From contig CAZXOK010000002.1 of assembly GCA_964642175.1 (NCBI GenBank), positions 310,001 to 374,000 on the forward strand: 64,000 bases of DNA, read 5' to 3'. The translations under genes and the position numbers were made by a program. Numbering within the stretch: position 1 is the stretch's first letter; each line of letters opens with the position of its first letter. The stretch comes from JANQGG01 sp964642175 (lineage in GTDB: Bacteria > Bacteroidota > Chlorobiia > Chlorobiales > Chloroherpetonaceae). This document shows positions 18,777 through 27,322 of this stretch, piece by piece. A model generated the notes under the pieces. That model was not told where the DNA came from. It worked only from the letters and a program-made list of their open reading frames with translations, and searched no databases.

Positions 18777-19922
18777 ATGGATTCAGCTTCAGAAACGACT
18801 CTTAACAACATGTCCAGTTCAGCTACAACAGGAGTTCCCGTAGGTAATGGAGTAAAAATTATCGGGTTACTTCGCCGTGAGCGTTTATTTCTGACGTTCA
18901 TCGGAGTATTTTTTGTGGTGGCAGCTTTCACCTACGAGACACCTCATATTGCCATGTGGGTGGGCTTCGCCCTGGCCGGCTATTCGGCTATTGCCAACGA
19001 TAGTATCCAAACCATCGGTACATTTATTGCCTCTAACCAGGATAAAAAGTGGTGGGTGTTGTGGCTTTTTATTGGAGGTATATTTCTTGCCACAGTCTAT
19101 TACAGCTGGTCGGTTTATGAAGGTGATGTAAGTTCTCAGAGGCTTACGGCAAAAGGATTTTCAAAAGCTCCGGAATCATTTGCGTTCTTGCAGATCGCTG
19201 CCCCGGTATTTTTGTTGATTTTAACACGGCTAAGAATGCCGGTTTCAACAACCTTTTTACTGTTGAGCTCATTTGCGACAAAATCCGGTGCTATTGGCAG
19301 TGTGATGTTTAAAAGTGTGTCGGGCTACTTTTTGGCTTTTGGTGTTGCAATTGTGGTCTGGATGGTAATGGCCAAGATTATCAGAAAGTACTTTGTGGGT
19401 AAAGCCCACCCGGGATGGACGGTTGTACAATGGATCACCAGTGGCACCTTGTGGTCGGTGTGGATCATGCAGGATGCCGCTAACATTGCCGTATACCTTC
19501 CACGCCAACTTGATGCCACCCAATTTATATTCTTTGCCGGGTATATATTTATTGGTCTTGGATTGTTGTTTTTCTTAAAAGGGGACCGCATTCAGAGAGT
19601 TGTTACCGAAAAGTCGGCTGTTACCGATGTACGCTCAGCAACCCTGATTGACTTTATCTATGCCATCATTTTATACTACTTCAAAATTGTAAGTGCCATT
19701 CCAATGAGCACCACCTGGGTATTTATCGGACTTTTAGGGGGGCGTGAAATTGCCATGAGCCTCACCGATGCCAAAGCCAATGGTAAACCGCTCAAACATA
19801 GTTTCAGGATCATTGGTAAAGATATCTTATTTGCAGCCATTGGTTTGTTGATATCGATATTGATTGCCATAAGTTTGAATCCCAATATCCAGCAGGAGAT
19901 TATGCAATACTTTGGGGGATAA
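18777..19922 (+). CDS. PiT-like inner-membrane permease, substrate unknown
   Basis: A 381-residue polytopic protein with about ten hydrophobic segments. Two half-repeats are visible: SNDS-like sequence AIANDSIQTIG with MPVSTTFLLLSSFATKSG in the first half, and IPMSTTWVFIGLLGGREIA in the second. The paired P-x-S-T-T motifs resemble the signature of the PiT phosphate-permease superfamily, but the protein is clearly divergent, so phosphate is not assured. It ends six bases before the convergent pyrK stop. Confidence 0.7.
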   Translation: MDSASETTLNNMSSSATTGVPVGNGVKIIGLLRRERLFLTFIGVFFVVAAFTYETPHIAMWVGFALAGYSAIANDSIQTIGTFIASNQDKKWWVLWLFIGGIFLATVYYSWSVYEGDVSSQRLTAKGFSKAPESFAFLQIAAPVFLLILTRLRMPVSTTFLLLSSFATKSGAIGSVMFKSVSGYFLAFGVAIVVWMVMAKIIRKYFVGKAHPGWTVVQWITSGTLWSVWIMQDAANIAVYLPRQLDATQFIFFAGYIFIGLGLLFFLKGDRIQRVVTEKSAVTDVRSATLIDFIYAIILYYFKIVSAIPMSTTWVFIGLLGGREIAMSLTDAKANGKPLKHSFRIIGKDILFAAIGLLISILIAISLNPNIQQEIMQYFGG

Positions 19923-19928
19923 GGTCAC

Positions 19929-20753
19929 TTAGTCTTCAAACATAACCTTTTCAGAATCCATAACCGGGCCGCATCGGCAAAGGAGTTCGTTGTGGATTTC
20001 GCCACAACTGTTTTTGGTTCTTACACTGCAACCGTAGCAAATACCAATACCGCAACCCATAAAGGTTTCCAGAGAAAGCTCGCAGTAAGGGCCATGATTT
20101 TGGCTGAATGTTTGAAGTGCTTTTAACATTGGTGTAGGCCCGCAAGCAAAAACCTTTAACGATTTCGGATCAAATTCCGCGATATCCTGCTCAAGCAATC
20201 CCACCACATTGCCTTTAAAGCCTTCCTGGCCATTATCGGTTGAAACCCTGATATTGCTTAGCTGGCGCTTGATGATATCTTTTGGGGTGCGACCACCAAT
20301 GTAGTTATAGACAGTTTTACCTGATTTGGTGAGGGCTTTCTCGAGCAAGGCCATCGGCCCGATGCCAATACCTCCGGAGACTAATAAGGCATCGGTGAAG
20401 TCCCCTTCAACCTGAAATGCGTTTCCCAGGGGTCCCATAACCTGAAAGTGCTCACCGGGTTTGGCCTCGTACAGATAGCGAGTGCCATCACCGATAACTT
20501 TAAGCAAGATCTCCAATGTTCCATCATCAGAATTATGGATGCTGAAGGGCCGCCGTAAAAGAGGTGTGTATGTGTCTGCAACTTTAATATTTACAAACTG
20601 TCCGGGCAGTGAGATTGGATAATCTTTTGGTGTTTCGAATACAAGAACACAGACATCATCTGTGAGTTTATGGTTTTTCAAAACCCGCATGCTGCAATCC
20701 TGAGGTGAAAATGTAGTTGGTTGCTCAGGTGAGATGGTATGTAAATCGCTCAT
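19929..20753 (-). CDS. pyrK: Dihydroorotate dehydrogenase electron-transfer subunit
   Basis: FAD/[2Fe-2S] protein that passes electrons from dihydroorotate dehydrogenase PyrDB to NAD+. Visible are the FAD-binding RRPFSIH motif, the NAD-binding GGIGIGPM motif, and C-terminal cysteines in a C-x4-C-x2-C...C arrangement (GCGIGICYGC, then LLCRCGP) that hold the iron-sulfur cluster. The length of 274 aa is typical. It lies seven bases downstream of the TPR lipoprotein gene. No pyrD is in the window. A related sulfide dehydrogenase subunit is an alternative. Confidence 0.88.
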   Translation of the reverse strand: MSDLHTISPEQPTTFSPQDCSMRVLKNHKLTDDVCVLVFETPKDYPISLPGQFVNIKVADTYTPLLRRPFSIHNSDDGTLEILLKVIGDGTRYLYEAKPGEHFQVMGPLGNAFQVEGDFTDALLVSGGIGIGPMALLEKALTKSGKTVYNYIGGRTPKDIIKRQLSNIRVSTDNGQEGFKGNVVGLLEQDIAEFDPKSLKVFACGPTPMLKALQTFSQNHGPYCELSLETFMGCGIGICYGCSVRTKNSCGEIHNELLCRCGPVMDSEKVMFED

Positions 20754-20760
20754 GGTTAAT

Positions 20761-22866
20761 TTAATCTTTTGGTTTGATTTCTTTTTTTGATGGTCCGTTG
20801 ATATTGGGTTTTTCGGGTTGCTTGTCTGAAGCTGTGATTGCTGAATCGTTTAATGCTTTCACATAAGCCAGTTTTGGAATTATTTTTTCTGTTTCCACAG
20901 CATTTGGGTACAAGGTTTTCAATTGAGTGTAATAGTGGAGAGCAGAATCGGAATTGGAAAGACCATGCTCGTAAATGTGCCCGATGCTCATGAACAATTT
21001 TGGCGCCAGGGGATGCGAAGCAGCCTTCTGTGTTAACCTTTTTAATTGATCCAAACTGGCCTCGGTTTTTCCTTTCTCCCAGAGTTTCAAAGCAGACTCA
21101 TAGTCGTTTAAGATTGTATCTTCTTTTATGCCAAGAGCAGGCAGGTTAAGCTGTGAGCGAATTTTATGGATATATGGACTTTTTGGATATTCATGAAGTA
21201 AAACCGTTAAGACCGAATCGCGCTTTTTGTTGTTTCGTGTCAGACGATACACGTCAGCCAGGGAAAAAAGGGCCGCTTTTTCAAGAGCACGTTGATTTTT
21301 CTTTAGGCTGTCGGATACAATCAGTTGATCTGTTTTACTTGTCTGCAAGGCATTTTTATAATGAGTTTCTGCTGAGTCGGGCTTGGATAATTTTAGATGA
21401 AAGAGTTGACCAAGCTGAACTTGTTTTTCCAGATATTCCAACTTATAAGCCATCAAGGTTGTACTGTCGCTAGCAGATTGATAAAGGATCTTGGCAACGC
21501 TTCCAGTATTGCTTTCCGTTGAAGTTTTGAAGACATCTCTGCCCCCGCGAGCCAAAAAGGCACTTTTTCGGTAATCTTTGCGGGTGCGTTGCGCTAAAAT
21601 GCTTTCAATATTAAAATCCGGGCTGGGTTTGGATAGCTTTTTTTCTGAGCTCACCACAGGGTTGGTTTGCTTGGTTTGTTCAACAACACCTAAGCTGAGT
21701 ACACTATCGAGTTGAGTGATAGACTCCCTTAAGCTTAATATATCTGTCATTAATCCCAGGGACCTGTTGCTTAAAGCATAAACAGAACCCGTTTTATATT
21801 CGGCTCTGGCACTATCATACAGAGCAGCAGCAGCATTGTAATCGCCAAAAATGGTTTCACGAAGTTTAGCAAGCTGAAAAAAGCTTTTTGCAGAGGCTTC
21901 TGTTTTAGGGTGCCGTTTGATGATTTCAAAATAAAGGTCAATCGCTTCAGGTAAATCGCCTGACTTTGCATAGGTGGTGGCCAGTTCATAGCGTATTGTA
22001 GCAAACCTGTCTAAATTCTTATCGTCTGAAAGCAGGTCGTTGAAAATCTCTCTGGCCTTCTCAAAATTGACATTTTCTCTTTGAATAATCGCATATTTTA
22101 AATTTGCTTCCAATCTTAAGTCGTACTCCGGGCCACTGTTGAGAACATACTCAAAAGTTTTAGCCGCAAGTTCATATTTCTCAAGTCTTTCATATAATCT
22201 GGCCAATGTAAAACCTGCACGGGTATTTAAATATGTGTCCTCTCCGAGCTTTATGCCCCGGGTGATAGATGTGGTAGCGAGATCATAATCTGAGATGCTG
22301 ATATGAAGTTCAGCAAGTAAAAAATATGCCTTTGAGCGTAAATTGGATTGGGTATTTTTTGAAAGCACAACAGATTGGAGTATTTCAAGAGCTTTCTGGG
22401 TTTCCAACTGCCTGGCCAGCGTGCGGCCATACCAGAACGAGGCCTCGTCTCGTGCATCTCCTTCAAAATAATTTGTAAGGATCTCCTGGAATTTTCGTTC
22501 AGCCGGCTCAAACTCCTGTTTATAAAAATAAGCTTTGCCCATTAAGAGCAAGGCATTATCTGCCAAATCGCTTTTGGGGTGTGCCTTTAAAATGGCTGAT
22601 GTTTTATTAATAACTTTATCGAAAAACGGTTGGCCTTTTGAAATATTTTGATAAACCGGAAAAATCCGGAGATCGTTGGTTATGGCTGACTTGTTTGCTG
22701 TTTCTAAAGCCTCAAGACCGGCTTCGTAGGCTTTGCCGGCATTGTAGTAGGCATTAAAGTAGGCTGTGAAATTATGATAGGCTTTTCCAAAAAAGCTTTC
22801 ATCAGTTTTAGTGCATCCTAGCACCGATGCACATAAAAGTGTGATACAAATGAGGCGGAAAATCAT
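20761..22866 (-). CDS. TPR-repeat lipoprotein
   Basis: A 701-residue protein with a lipoprotein signal (SVLGC lipobox, Cys about residue 18). Repeated tetratricopeptide-type helices run from about residue 35 to 350 and again near 480-660, many with A-x3-F or A-x3-Y spacing. It probably sits on the periplasmic face of a membrane as a scaffold. Similar proteins in this group accompany cell-envelope assembly or gliding functions, but nothing specific can be read here. It precedes pyrK on the same strand and follows the lytic transglycosylase gene after 108 bases. Confidence 0.8.
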   Translation of the reverse strand: MIFRLICITLLCASVLGCTKTDESFFGKAYHNFTAYFNAYYNAGKAYEAGLEALETANKSAITNDLRIFPVYQNISKGQPFFDKVINKTSAILKAHPKSDLADNALLLMGKAYFYKQEFEPAERKFQEILTNYFEGDARDEASFWYGRTLARQLETQKALEILQSVVLSKNTQSNLRSKAYFLLAELHISISDYDLATTSITRGIKLGEDTYLNTRAGFTLARLYERLEKYELAAKTFEYVLNSGPEYDLRLEANLKYAIIQRENVNFEKAREIFNDLLSDDKNLDRFATIRYELATTYAKSGDLPEAIDLYFEIIKRHPKTEASAKSFFQLAKLRETIFGDYNAAAALYDSARAEYKTGSVYALSNRSLGLMTDILSLRESITQLDSVLSLGVVEQTKQTNPVVSSEKKLSKPSPDFNIESILAQRTRKDYRKSAFLARGGRDVFKTSTESNTGSVAKILYQSASDSTTLMAYKLEYLEKQVQLGQLFHLKLSKPDSAETHYKNALQTSKTDQLIVSDSLKKNQRALEKAALFSLADVYRLTRNNKKRDSVLTVLLHEYPKSPYIHKIRSQLNLPALGIKEDTILNDYESALKLWEKGKTEASLDQLKRLTQKAASHPLAPKLFMSIGHIYEHGLSNSDSALHYYTQLKTLYPNAVETEKIIPKLAYVKALNDSAITASDKQPEKPNINGPSKKEIKPKD

Positions 22867-22974
22867 AATTTAGATCTAAAGGCTCTTCAGACGAATCTTG
22901 CTGATAACATAGGCAAAACCCGTTAAAAATCTATGGCACCAAACAAGGGGTGGCGACCATAAGGGGATTTTAAA

Positions 22975-24666
22975 TTAATTGACTTCGCTTAAAAACTGCG
23001 CCTGAGCTTCTTTATATGCCTGAACAAGGGTTCGGGTACTGACTCGTTTTTGCGCATATCTTTGGCGCTGCCACCTGCGGCGAAGCCTGCTATCGTCTGA
23101 AAGCTGAGCTTTAGAATAGCTTTTTAACGTTTCTATATTTGGTGAAGTCGGGATCATCATAACCTTGCCTTTAGGGATCACATTATTACGAATTCCGTTG
23201 ATTTTCATAAGTGTGGCTACTTCTAACCCATATTTTTCAGCTATGTTGCTGATATAATCATAACGGCCTCTGACTTTATGGATCTTGAAATGAAGTTTTT
23301 GTTCCTCGGGTAATTCCTCTAAGATCAAAGCTATGGATTCGGCATGTTCTTCAGGTACGATCAATTTGTAATCAGGATAAGCTGGCGGGGTAACCCCTTG
23401 CAACAATTCCGGATTGAGAAATTTTAATGTGGTTAGTGATGATTCAGACTTTTCTGAAATATAAGACAATGGCACACAACCGGTTGTAGGCACTTGTTTG
23501 GTAACCAAAACGGGCTTTTTGTTCAACGGTTTAAATCCAAAGCGCTCAGGGTACGTGGCCAGAATGGTGGCCGCTAAAAACCTGGGAACATATTCCCGGG
23601 TTTCGCGCCTCAGATAAGGCCGGATTTTCCAGAAGGAGCGGCTTTTAGCTTTCCGAATTGCCCGGTTAACTTTTCCTGAACCGGCATTATAGGCTGCCAG
23701 AGCCAGGTACCAATCTCCATATCTGCGATAAAGGTCTCTGAGGTGCCTTGCCGCACTTCGTGTGGATTTTTCAATGTTTTGGCGTTCATCAAACCAATGG
23801 TTGTTATACAAACCGTACATGCGGCCGGTGGTTTTAATGAATTGCCAGATGCCCACTGCACTGGCCCTGCTTTTCGCTTTAGGGTTCACCCCGCTTTCAA
23901 CAATGGATAAGTAAATCAACTCTTTCGGGATATTTTCCGACGCAATGATGGGTTCCATCATCGGGAAATATATCTCAGCACGGTTGAGATAACGCTGGAA
24001 AATATCATGAAAACGAGTGCTGTAAAAAGAGACAAATTTTTTCACTTCCGGGGTTAATACTAATGGCATTTCAGTTTTGGGTAGAACAAAACCCATAAAC
24101 AAATTCTCATTGATCTCGATGGTTTCGCTGTTCCCAAAAAGTCGCTCATAGATTGTGAAAGCCGGATTATCGGAATCCATTGTTTGAAGTCGATTAATGT
24201 GACGGTTATATGATTGAAGTACGAACAGGGATAACTCTGAAAACTCTGAATCTGGCTCAAACTCAGGGTGCGAAAGTAGTTCAGATAAAATTGAAATGGC
24301 TTCTTGCAGTAGCTCTTCGCTTAATGGAATGGTGTTTTGAGCCCTGTTGTTTTGAATAATAGTATTGCCTTGTGTGTAAAGTAATTTTACTCTTGCCTGT
24401 TTTACCAGGAAACTATCTGCAAGTGCTTGCTGAGTATTGTTTGAAGCAGTCTGAAAATCTTTTTGAGTTTTGCGAGCTTGTAACCAGTCTTCTGAAGGCT
24501 TTAATCCTGTTATGGGTTGTTCAAATATCAATCTCTTTTCTGGGTTAAGATAGGTGTTTTTGGATTCCATGCTCAGATGCGAGGCGGAGGTGCATCCCAG
24601 AACAAGCATCATTAAGAAAGAAAATGAAAAAATAACAAGCAGAATTTTTGAGTTAATTTTTTTCAT
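22975..24666 (-). CDS. Membrane-bound lytic transglycosylase (MltD-like)
   Basis: A lipoprotein (LVLGC lipobox, C25) with an SLT domain in about residues 240-380. The catalytic glutamate is E257 in SIVESGVNP, followed by the family segments ASAVGIWQFI and LALAAYNAGSGKVNRA. A C-terminal LysM-type module (about residues 455-505, ISNIAEKYGLEVATLMKING) binds peptidoglycan. It cleaves murein glycan strands to 1,6-anhydro ends. It lies upstream of the TPR lipoprotein gene on the same strand. Confidence 0.9.
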   Translation of the reverse strand: MKKINSKILLVIFSFSFLMMLVLGCTSASHLSMESKNTYLNPEKRLIFEQPITGLKPSEDWLQARKTQKDFQTASNNTQQALADSFLVKQARVKLLYTQGNTIIQNNRAQNTIPLSEELLQEAISILSELLSHPEFEPDSEFSELSLFVLQSYNRHINRLQTMDSDNPAFTIYERLFGNSETIEINENLFMGFVLPKTEMPLVLTPEVKKFVSFYSTRFHDIFQRYLNRAEIYFPMMEPIIASENIPKELIYLSIVESGVNPKAKSRASAVGIWQFIKTTGRMYGLYNNHWFDERQNIEKSTRSAARHLRDLYRRYGDWYLALAAYNAGSGKVNRAIRKAKSRSFWKIRPYLRRETREYVPRFLAATILATYPERFGFKPLNKKPVLVTKQVPTTGCVPLSYISEKSESSLTTLKFLNPELLQGVTPPAYPDYKLIVPEEHAESIALILEELPEEQKLHFKIHKVRGRYDYISNIAEKYGLEVATLMKINGIRNNVIPKGKVMMIPTSPNIETLKSYSKAQLSDDSRLRRRWQRQRYAQKRVSTRTLVQAYKEAQAQFLSEVN

Positions 24667-25175
24667 AATAACTTAATTATTGATCCTCATATTATTGGAA
24701 GTTTGGATTGAATGGCCTAATATTGATTTAGGTTTAAGATAGTGAAAATTCCTTTCTGTTAAGTCTTCTTGATAATTTGGAAGTGCTCTTGATACGATTT
24801 GATAGTCGTTTTAGCCGATATTTTGAAAAGATGAACAATTAAATGATTATACTAAAACAATTTATAAGATTCTAACTGATCTCTTTCGAAATTCCAAATC
24901 AAAAAAACCACTTTTGAACGGGATAGTATAATCCCTTAAATTCAAGGCATTGTTATTTTATTGGATGAACAAATGTTTATCATGTCAATTATGATATTTC
25001 AAAAGCCTGTAATGCCGGAGATTTATTAAAAAATTATATCAATCTTTTTCATGGGATTTTGGAAATCAAGCGAAACGTGGGTATATATCACGACTTGTTG
25101 AAAATTGTTTATTTTTGTAGTATTTTCTTTTGTGAATAGGAGTATTTGAAAACTTCATAGTATTTGTAAGTAACT
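24667..25175. other. AT-rich intergenic region upstream of the chlorosome-like locus
   Basis: These 509 bases separate the divergent transglycosylase gene from the first ArsA-like gene and hold no plausible reading frame. They are strongly AT-rich. A TATTTTTG at 25110-25117 fits the -7 element of Bacteroidota promoters, 66 bases before the ATPase start, but no TTTG stands at the expected -33 distance. No convincing operator repeat was found. The promoters of both flanking genes must lie here. Confidence 0.5.
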
Positions 25176-26387
25176 ATGCGTATTATCACTTTTACAGGTA
25201 AAGGCGGAGTAGGTAAGACCAGTGTGGCAGCAGCTACTGCTTTAAGGTTATCGCAGCAAGGTTTGCGTACTTTAGTTCTTTCAACGGACCCGGCTCATAG
25301 CTTGTCCGACTCGTTTAATGAAAAACTTAATTCAGAGCCCACTGAGGTATCGAATAATCTCTATGCAATTGAGGTTAATGCTTATGTAGACCTTAAAGAA
25401 AACTGGCATGTAGTGCAAAAATACTACGCCAATTTATTTGCTGCTCAGGGAATGCCGAATGTTATGGCTGATGAGATGACTGTATTGCCAGGTATGGAAG
25501 AGTTGTTTTCGTTGGTTAGGGTTAAAAGATATAAACAATCTGGAAAATACGATGCGTTGGTATTGGATACAGCACCAACCGGAGAAACTCTGAGATTGTT
25601 ATCATTGCCGGATACATTATCATGGGGCATTAAAATGATCCGCAATGTGGATAAATTTATTGTAAGACCACTGGCCAGGCCCTTGTCAAAAATGTCAGAT
25701 AAATTATCAAACTACGTGCCTTCCCAAGAGGTGTTTGACTCAGTCGACCAGGTGTATGAAGAACTGGATGGTATTCGTGAAATTCTGACTGATCAGGATA
25801 AATCATCTGTAAGGCTGGTGATGAACCCTGAAAAGATGTCTATTAAAGAAACAATGCGTGCTTTAACTTACCTGAACCTTTATGGTTTCAAGGTGGATAT
25901 GGTTACAGTTAATAAGATGCTTTCTGAAAAGGAAGACAGTGGATATCTTGAAAAATGGAAAGCTGTTCAACAGCGATATCTGGGTGAGATTATCAGTGCT
26001 TTTGAGCCACTGCCAATCAAAACACTTCCTATGTATGAAGATGAAGTGGTTGGTCTTGAAGCTTTAAGCCGATTAGCATATGATTTGTATGGCGATTCGG
26101 ACCCAGCTGAAATGTTATTTCATGAAGAGCCGATGCGCTTTATTCGCCATGACGATAGTTATGAAGTGCAAATTAAATTGCCTTTTATTGATCCGGAAGA
26201 GATAGATGTATGGGTATCCGGTGATGAACTTTTTGTTCAAATTGGCAACCAAAGAAAAGTGATGACTTTACCACTAACTCTCACAGGTGTTGAACCTGGT
26301 GATGCTGCATTTAAAGGAAAATGGCTTTCAATTCCTTTCCCGGTAGAGCCACAGCAAGCTCAGGTTGCAAGTAATGGAAAGGTTTAA
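25176..26387 (+). CDS. ArsA/Get3-family ATPase 1 with C-terminal HSP20-like domain
   Basis: A SIMIBI-class ATPase of the ArsA/Get3 (TRC40) family, 403 residues. The deviant Walker A GKGGVGKT is at residues 8-15, switch I is STDPAHSLSD and switch II is LDTAPTGETLRLL. After about residue 325 comes a small beta domain like the ArsA-HSP20 domain. The protein has no cysteine, so neither the arsenite site of ArsA nor the zinc CxxC of Get3 is possible. Family members insert or chaperone hydrophobic proteins. It opens the same-strand run that leads to the CsmA homologue and is paired with a second copy at 29215. I infer a role in moving or assembling the small hydrophobic envelope proteins; this is untested. 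Confidence 0.88.
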   Translation: MRIITFTGKGGVGKTSVAAATALRLSQQGLRTLVLSTDPAHSLSDSFNEKLNSEPTEVSNNLYAIEVNAYVDLKENWHVVQKYYANLFAAQGMPNVMADEMTVLPGMEELFSLVRVKRYKQSGKYDALVLDTAPTGETLRLLSLPDTLSWGIKMIRNVDKFIVRPLARPLSKMSDKLSNYVPSQEVFDSVDQVYEELDGIREILTDQDKSSVRLVMNPEKMSIKETMRALTYLNLYGFKVDMVTVNKMLSEKEDSGYLEKWKAVQQRYLGEIISAFEPLPIKTLPMYEDEVVGLEALSRLAYDLYGDSDPAEMLFHEEPMRFIRHDDSYEVQIKLPFIDPEEIDVWVSGDELFVQIGNQRKVMTLPLTLTGVEPGDAAFKGKWLSIPFPVEPQQAQVASNGKV

Positions 26388-26467
26388 GTTTCAGGCTTAG
26401 AAGTGTTTCTTTAATAAACCATATATAAAACAACTTAACTTGGCTTAAAAGCATAAAGGAGGATAAA

Positions 26468-26908
26468 ATGACAGAAGCATATCAAAAGCTCCGTGATCAA
26501 TTTAAGGAACTTTCTTTACCTGATCGCGTTTCATTCATAGCGGAAGCTACTTTAATGACAGGCCAATCGGCTGTTGTTGATTCTATCAACATGGTTGGTG
26601 GTGCGTTTGAAACTATTGGAAGTTCAGTTGAAAACATTGCTAAATCAACAGGTTTGGCCAATGGTTCCGACAACGTTGTAAATCAAACCGTAGAGCGTGT
26701 AGCTATTACTGTTAAAGATGCAGGTAAAGCTTCAAGCACTGTTTTTAAAGATGTGGCCAAAAGCGTAGATGACGCTACTGGTGGTATAAGCAAAGGTGTT
26801 GGTGAAGTGACTTCAAAGGCAACTGATGTTGTACAAAACGTGACTGATTCAATTCAGAAAACAGCATCATCTGTTACTGTACCAAAACCAGGTGCTCAAA
26901 AAAAATAA
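26468..26908 (+). CDS. Putative chlorosome envelope protein (CsmC/CsmD-like)
   Basis: A 146-residue (about 15 kDa) protein. The first 55 residues hold two amphipathic-hydrophobic helices (RVSFIAEATLM; VVDSINMVGGAF). The remainder is a long alanine/valine/serine/threonine-rich amphipathic helical tail repeating KD/DA/VTxKxxDV-type segments, like surface-coating proteins. Size and character fit the CsmC/D class of chlorosome envelope proteins. That identity is inferred from the nearby csmA homologue, not from a recognised motif. Its first half resembles that of the following 69-aa protein, so the two are probably paralogues. The start has a perfect AAAGGAGG Shine-Dalgarno sequence at 26455-26462, rare in this window, implying high expression. 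A phasin-like coat is the main alternative. Confidence 0.6.
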   Translation: MTEAYQKLRDQFKELSLPDRVSFIAEATLMTGQSAVVDSINMVGGAFETIGSSVENIAKSTGLANGSDNVVNQTVERVAITVKDAGKASSTVFKDVAKSVDDATGGISKGVGEVTSKATDVVQNVTDSIQKTASSVTVPKPGAQKK

Positions 26909-26940
26909 GCACTTTTTAACCTTGAAATCCTTAGATCAAT

Positions 26941-27150
26941 ATGGATAAAAAAGAACTTCTAGACGAGGTTAAGCAGCTGGATATTACAGAGAAAGCCGCT
27001 TTCTTTGTTCAAGGTATTGCTGAAACCACAGTTAATATGTTTGCAGGTTTATTAGGTGCCGCAGTTGATGTTTCAAAAGATGTAATTGACTTCAACAGCG
27101 ATAAAGGTGTGGAAGCTTATCAAAAACGAGCTCAAGGCATCGAAAACTAA
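26941..27150 (+). CDS. Putative small chlorosome envelope protein (CsmB/CsmF-like)
   Basis: A 69-residue (about 7.5 kDa) protein. A charged N-terminus (DKKELLDEVKQLD) leads into a hydrophobic helix (KAAFFVQGIAETTVNMFAGLLG) and a short polar tail. Its layout aligns with residues 5-52 of the 146-aa neighbour (L-x-I/L-x2-R/K-x2-F pattern). The mass matches the 7-8 kDa CsmB/CsmF class of green sulfur bacteria, but I cannot confirm homology by eye. It starts 32 bases after the 146-aa gene and ends 172 bases before the csmA homologue. No Shine-Dalgarno sequence is visible. Confidence 0.55.
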   Translation: MDKKELLDEVKQLDITEKAAFFVQGIAETTVNMFAGLLGAAVDVSKDVIDFNSDKGVEAYQKRAQGIEN

Positions 27151-27164
27151 CAAACCTAGCTAAT

Positions 27165-27219
27165 TATTATTTTGTTGTGTTTCGTTTGTTAAAACGTTGC
27201 TATTTGCAACAAAATAATA
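27165..27219 (+). promoter_or_regulatory. Hairpin in the leader between the 69-aa gene and csmA
   Basis: A perfect 13-bp inverted repeat (27165-27177 with 27207-27219) encloses a 29-base loop. It has no T-run, so it is unlikely to be a simple terminator. In this position it could block exonucleases or mark an RNA-processing site, letting csmA accumulate above its upstream genes. The 103 bases between it and csmA are AT-rich and show no clear promoter. Confidence 0.55.
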
Positions 27220-27322
27220 GTAAATTGTAGTAAAGTATTATAAAGTGTTTTTTAGTGCTCATAGTTGCTCTTATAGCAGCTAGTTCTTTTAATTAACTTA
27301 ATTCTAAATCAAGGGAGGATAT

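Noticed and set aside
26468..27150. Gas-vesicle, phasin or magnetosome proteins
   Set aside because: Hydrophobic-amphipathic character alone would allow these, but no GvpA-, PhaP- or Mam-type motif or neighbour exists, whereas csmA follows. Phasin is kept as an alternative for the 146-aa protein.
27165..27219. Terminator before csmA
   Set aside because: The stem is perfect but has no T-run and is AT-rich; it would also cut csmA off from its upstream genes. Called a leader hairpin instead.
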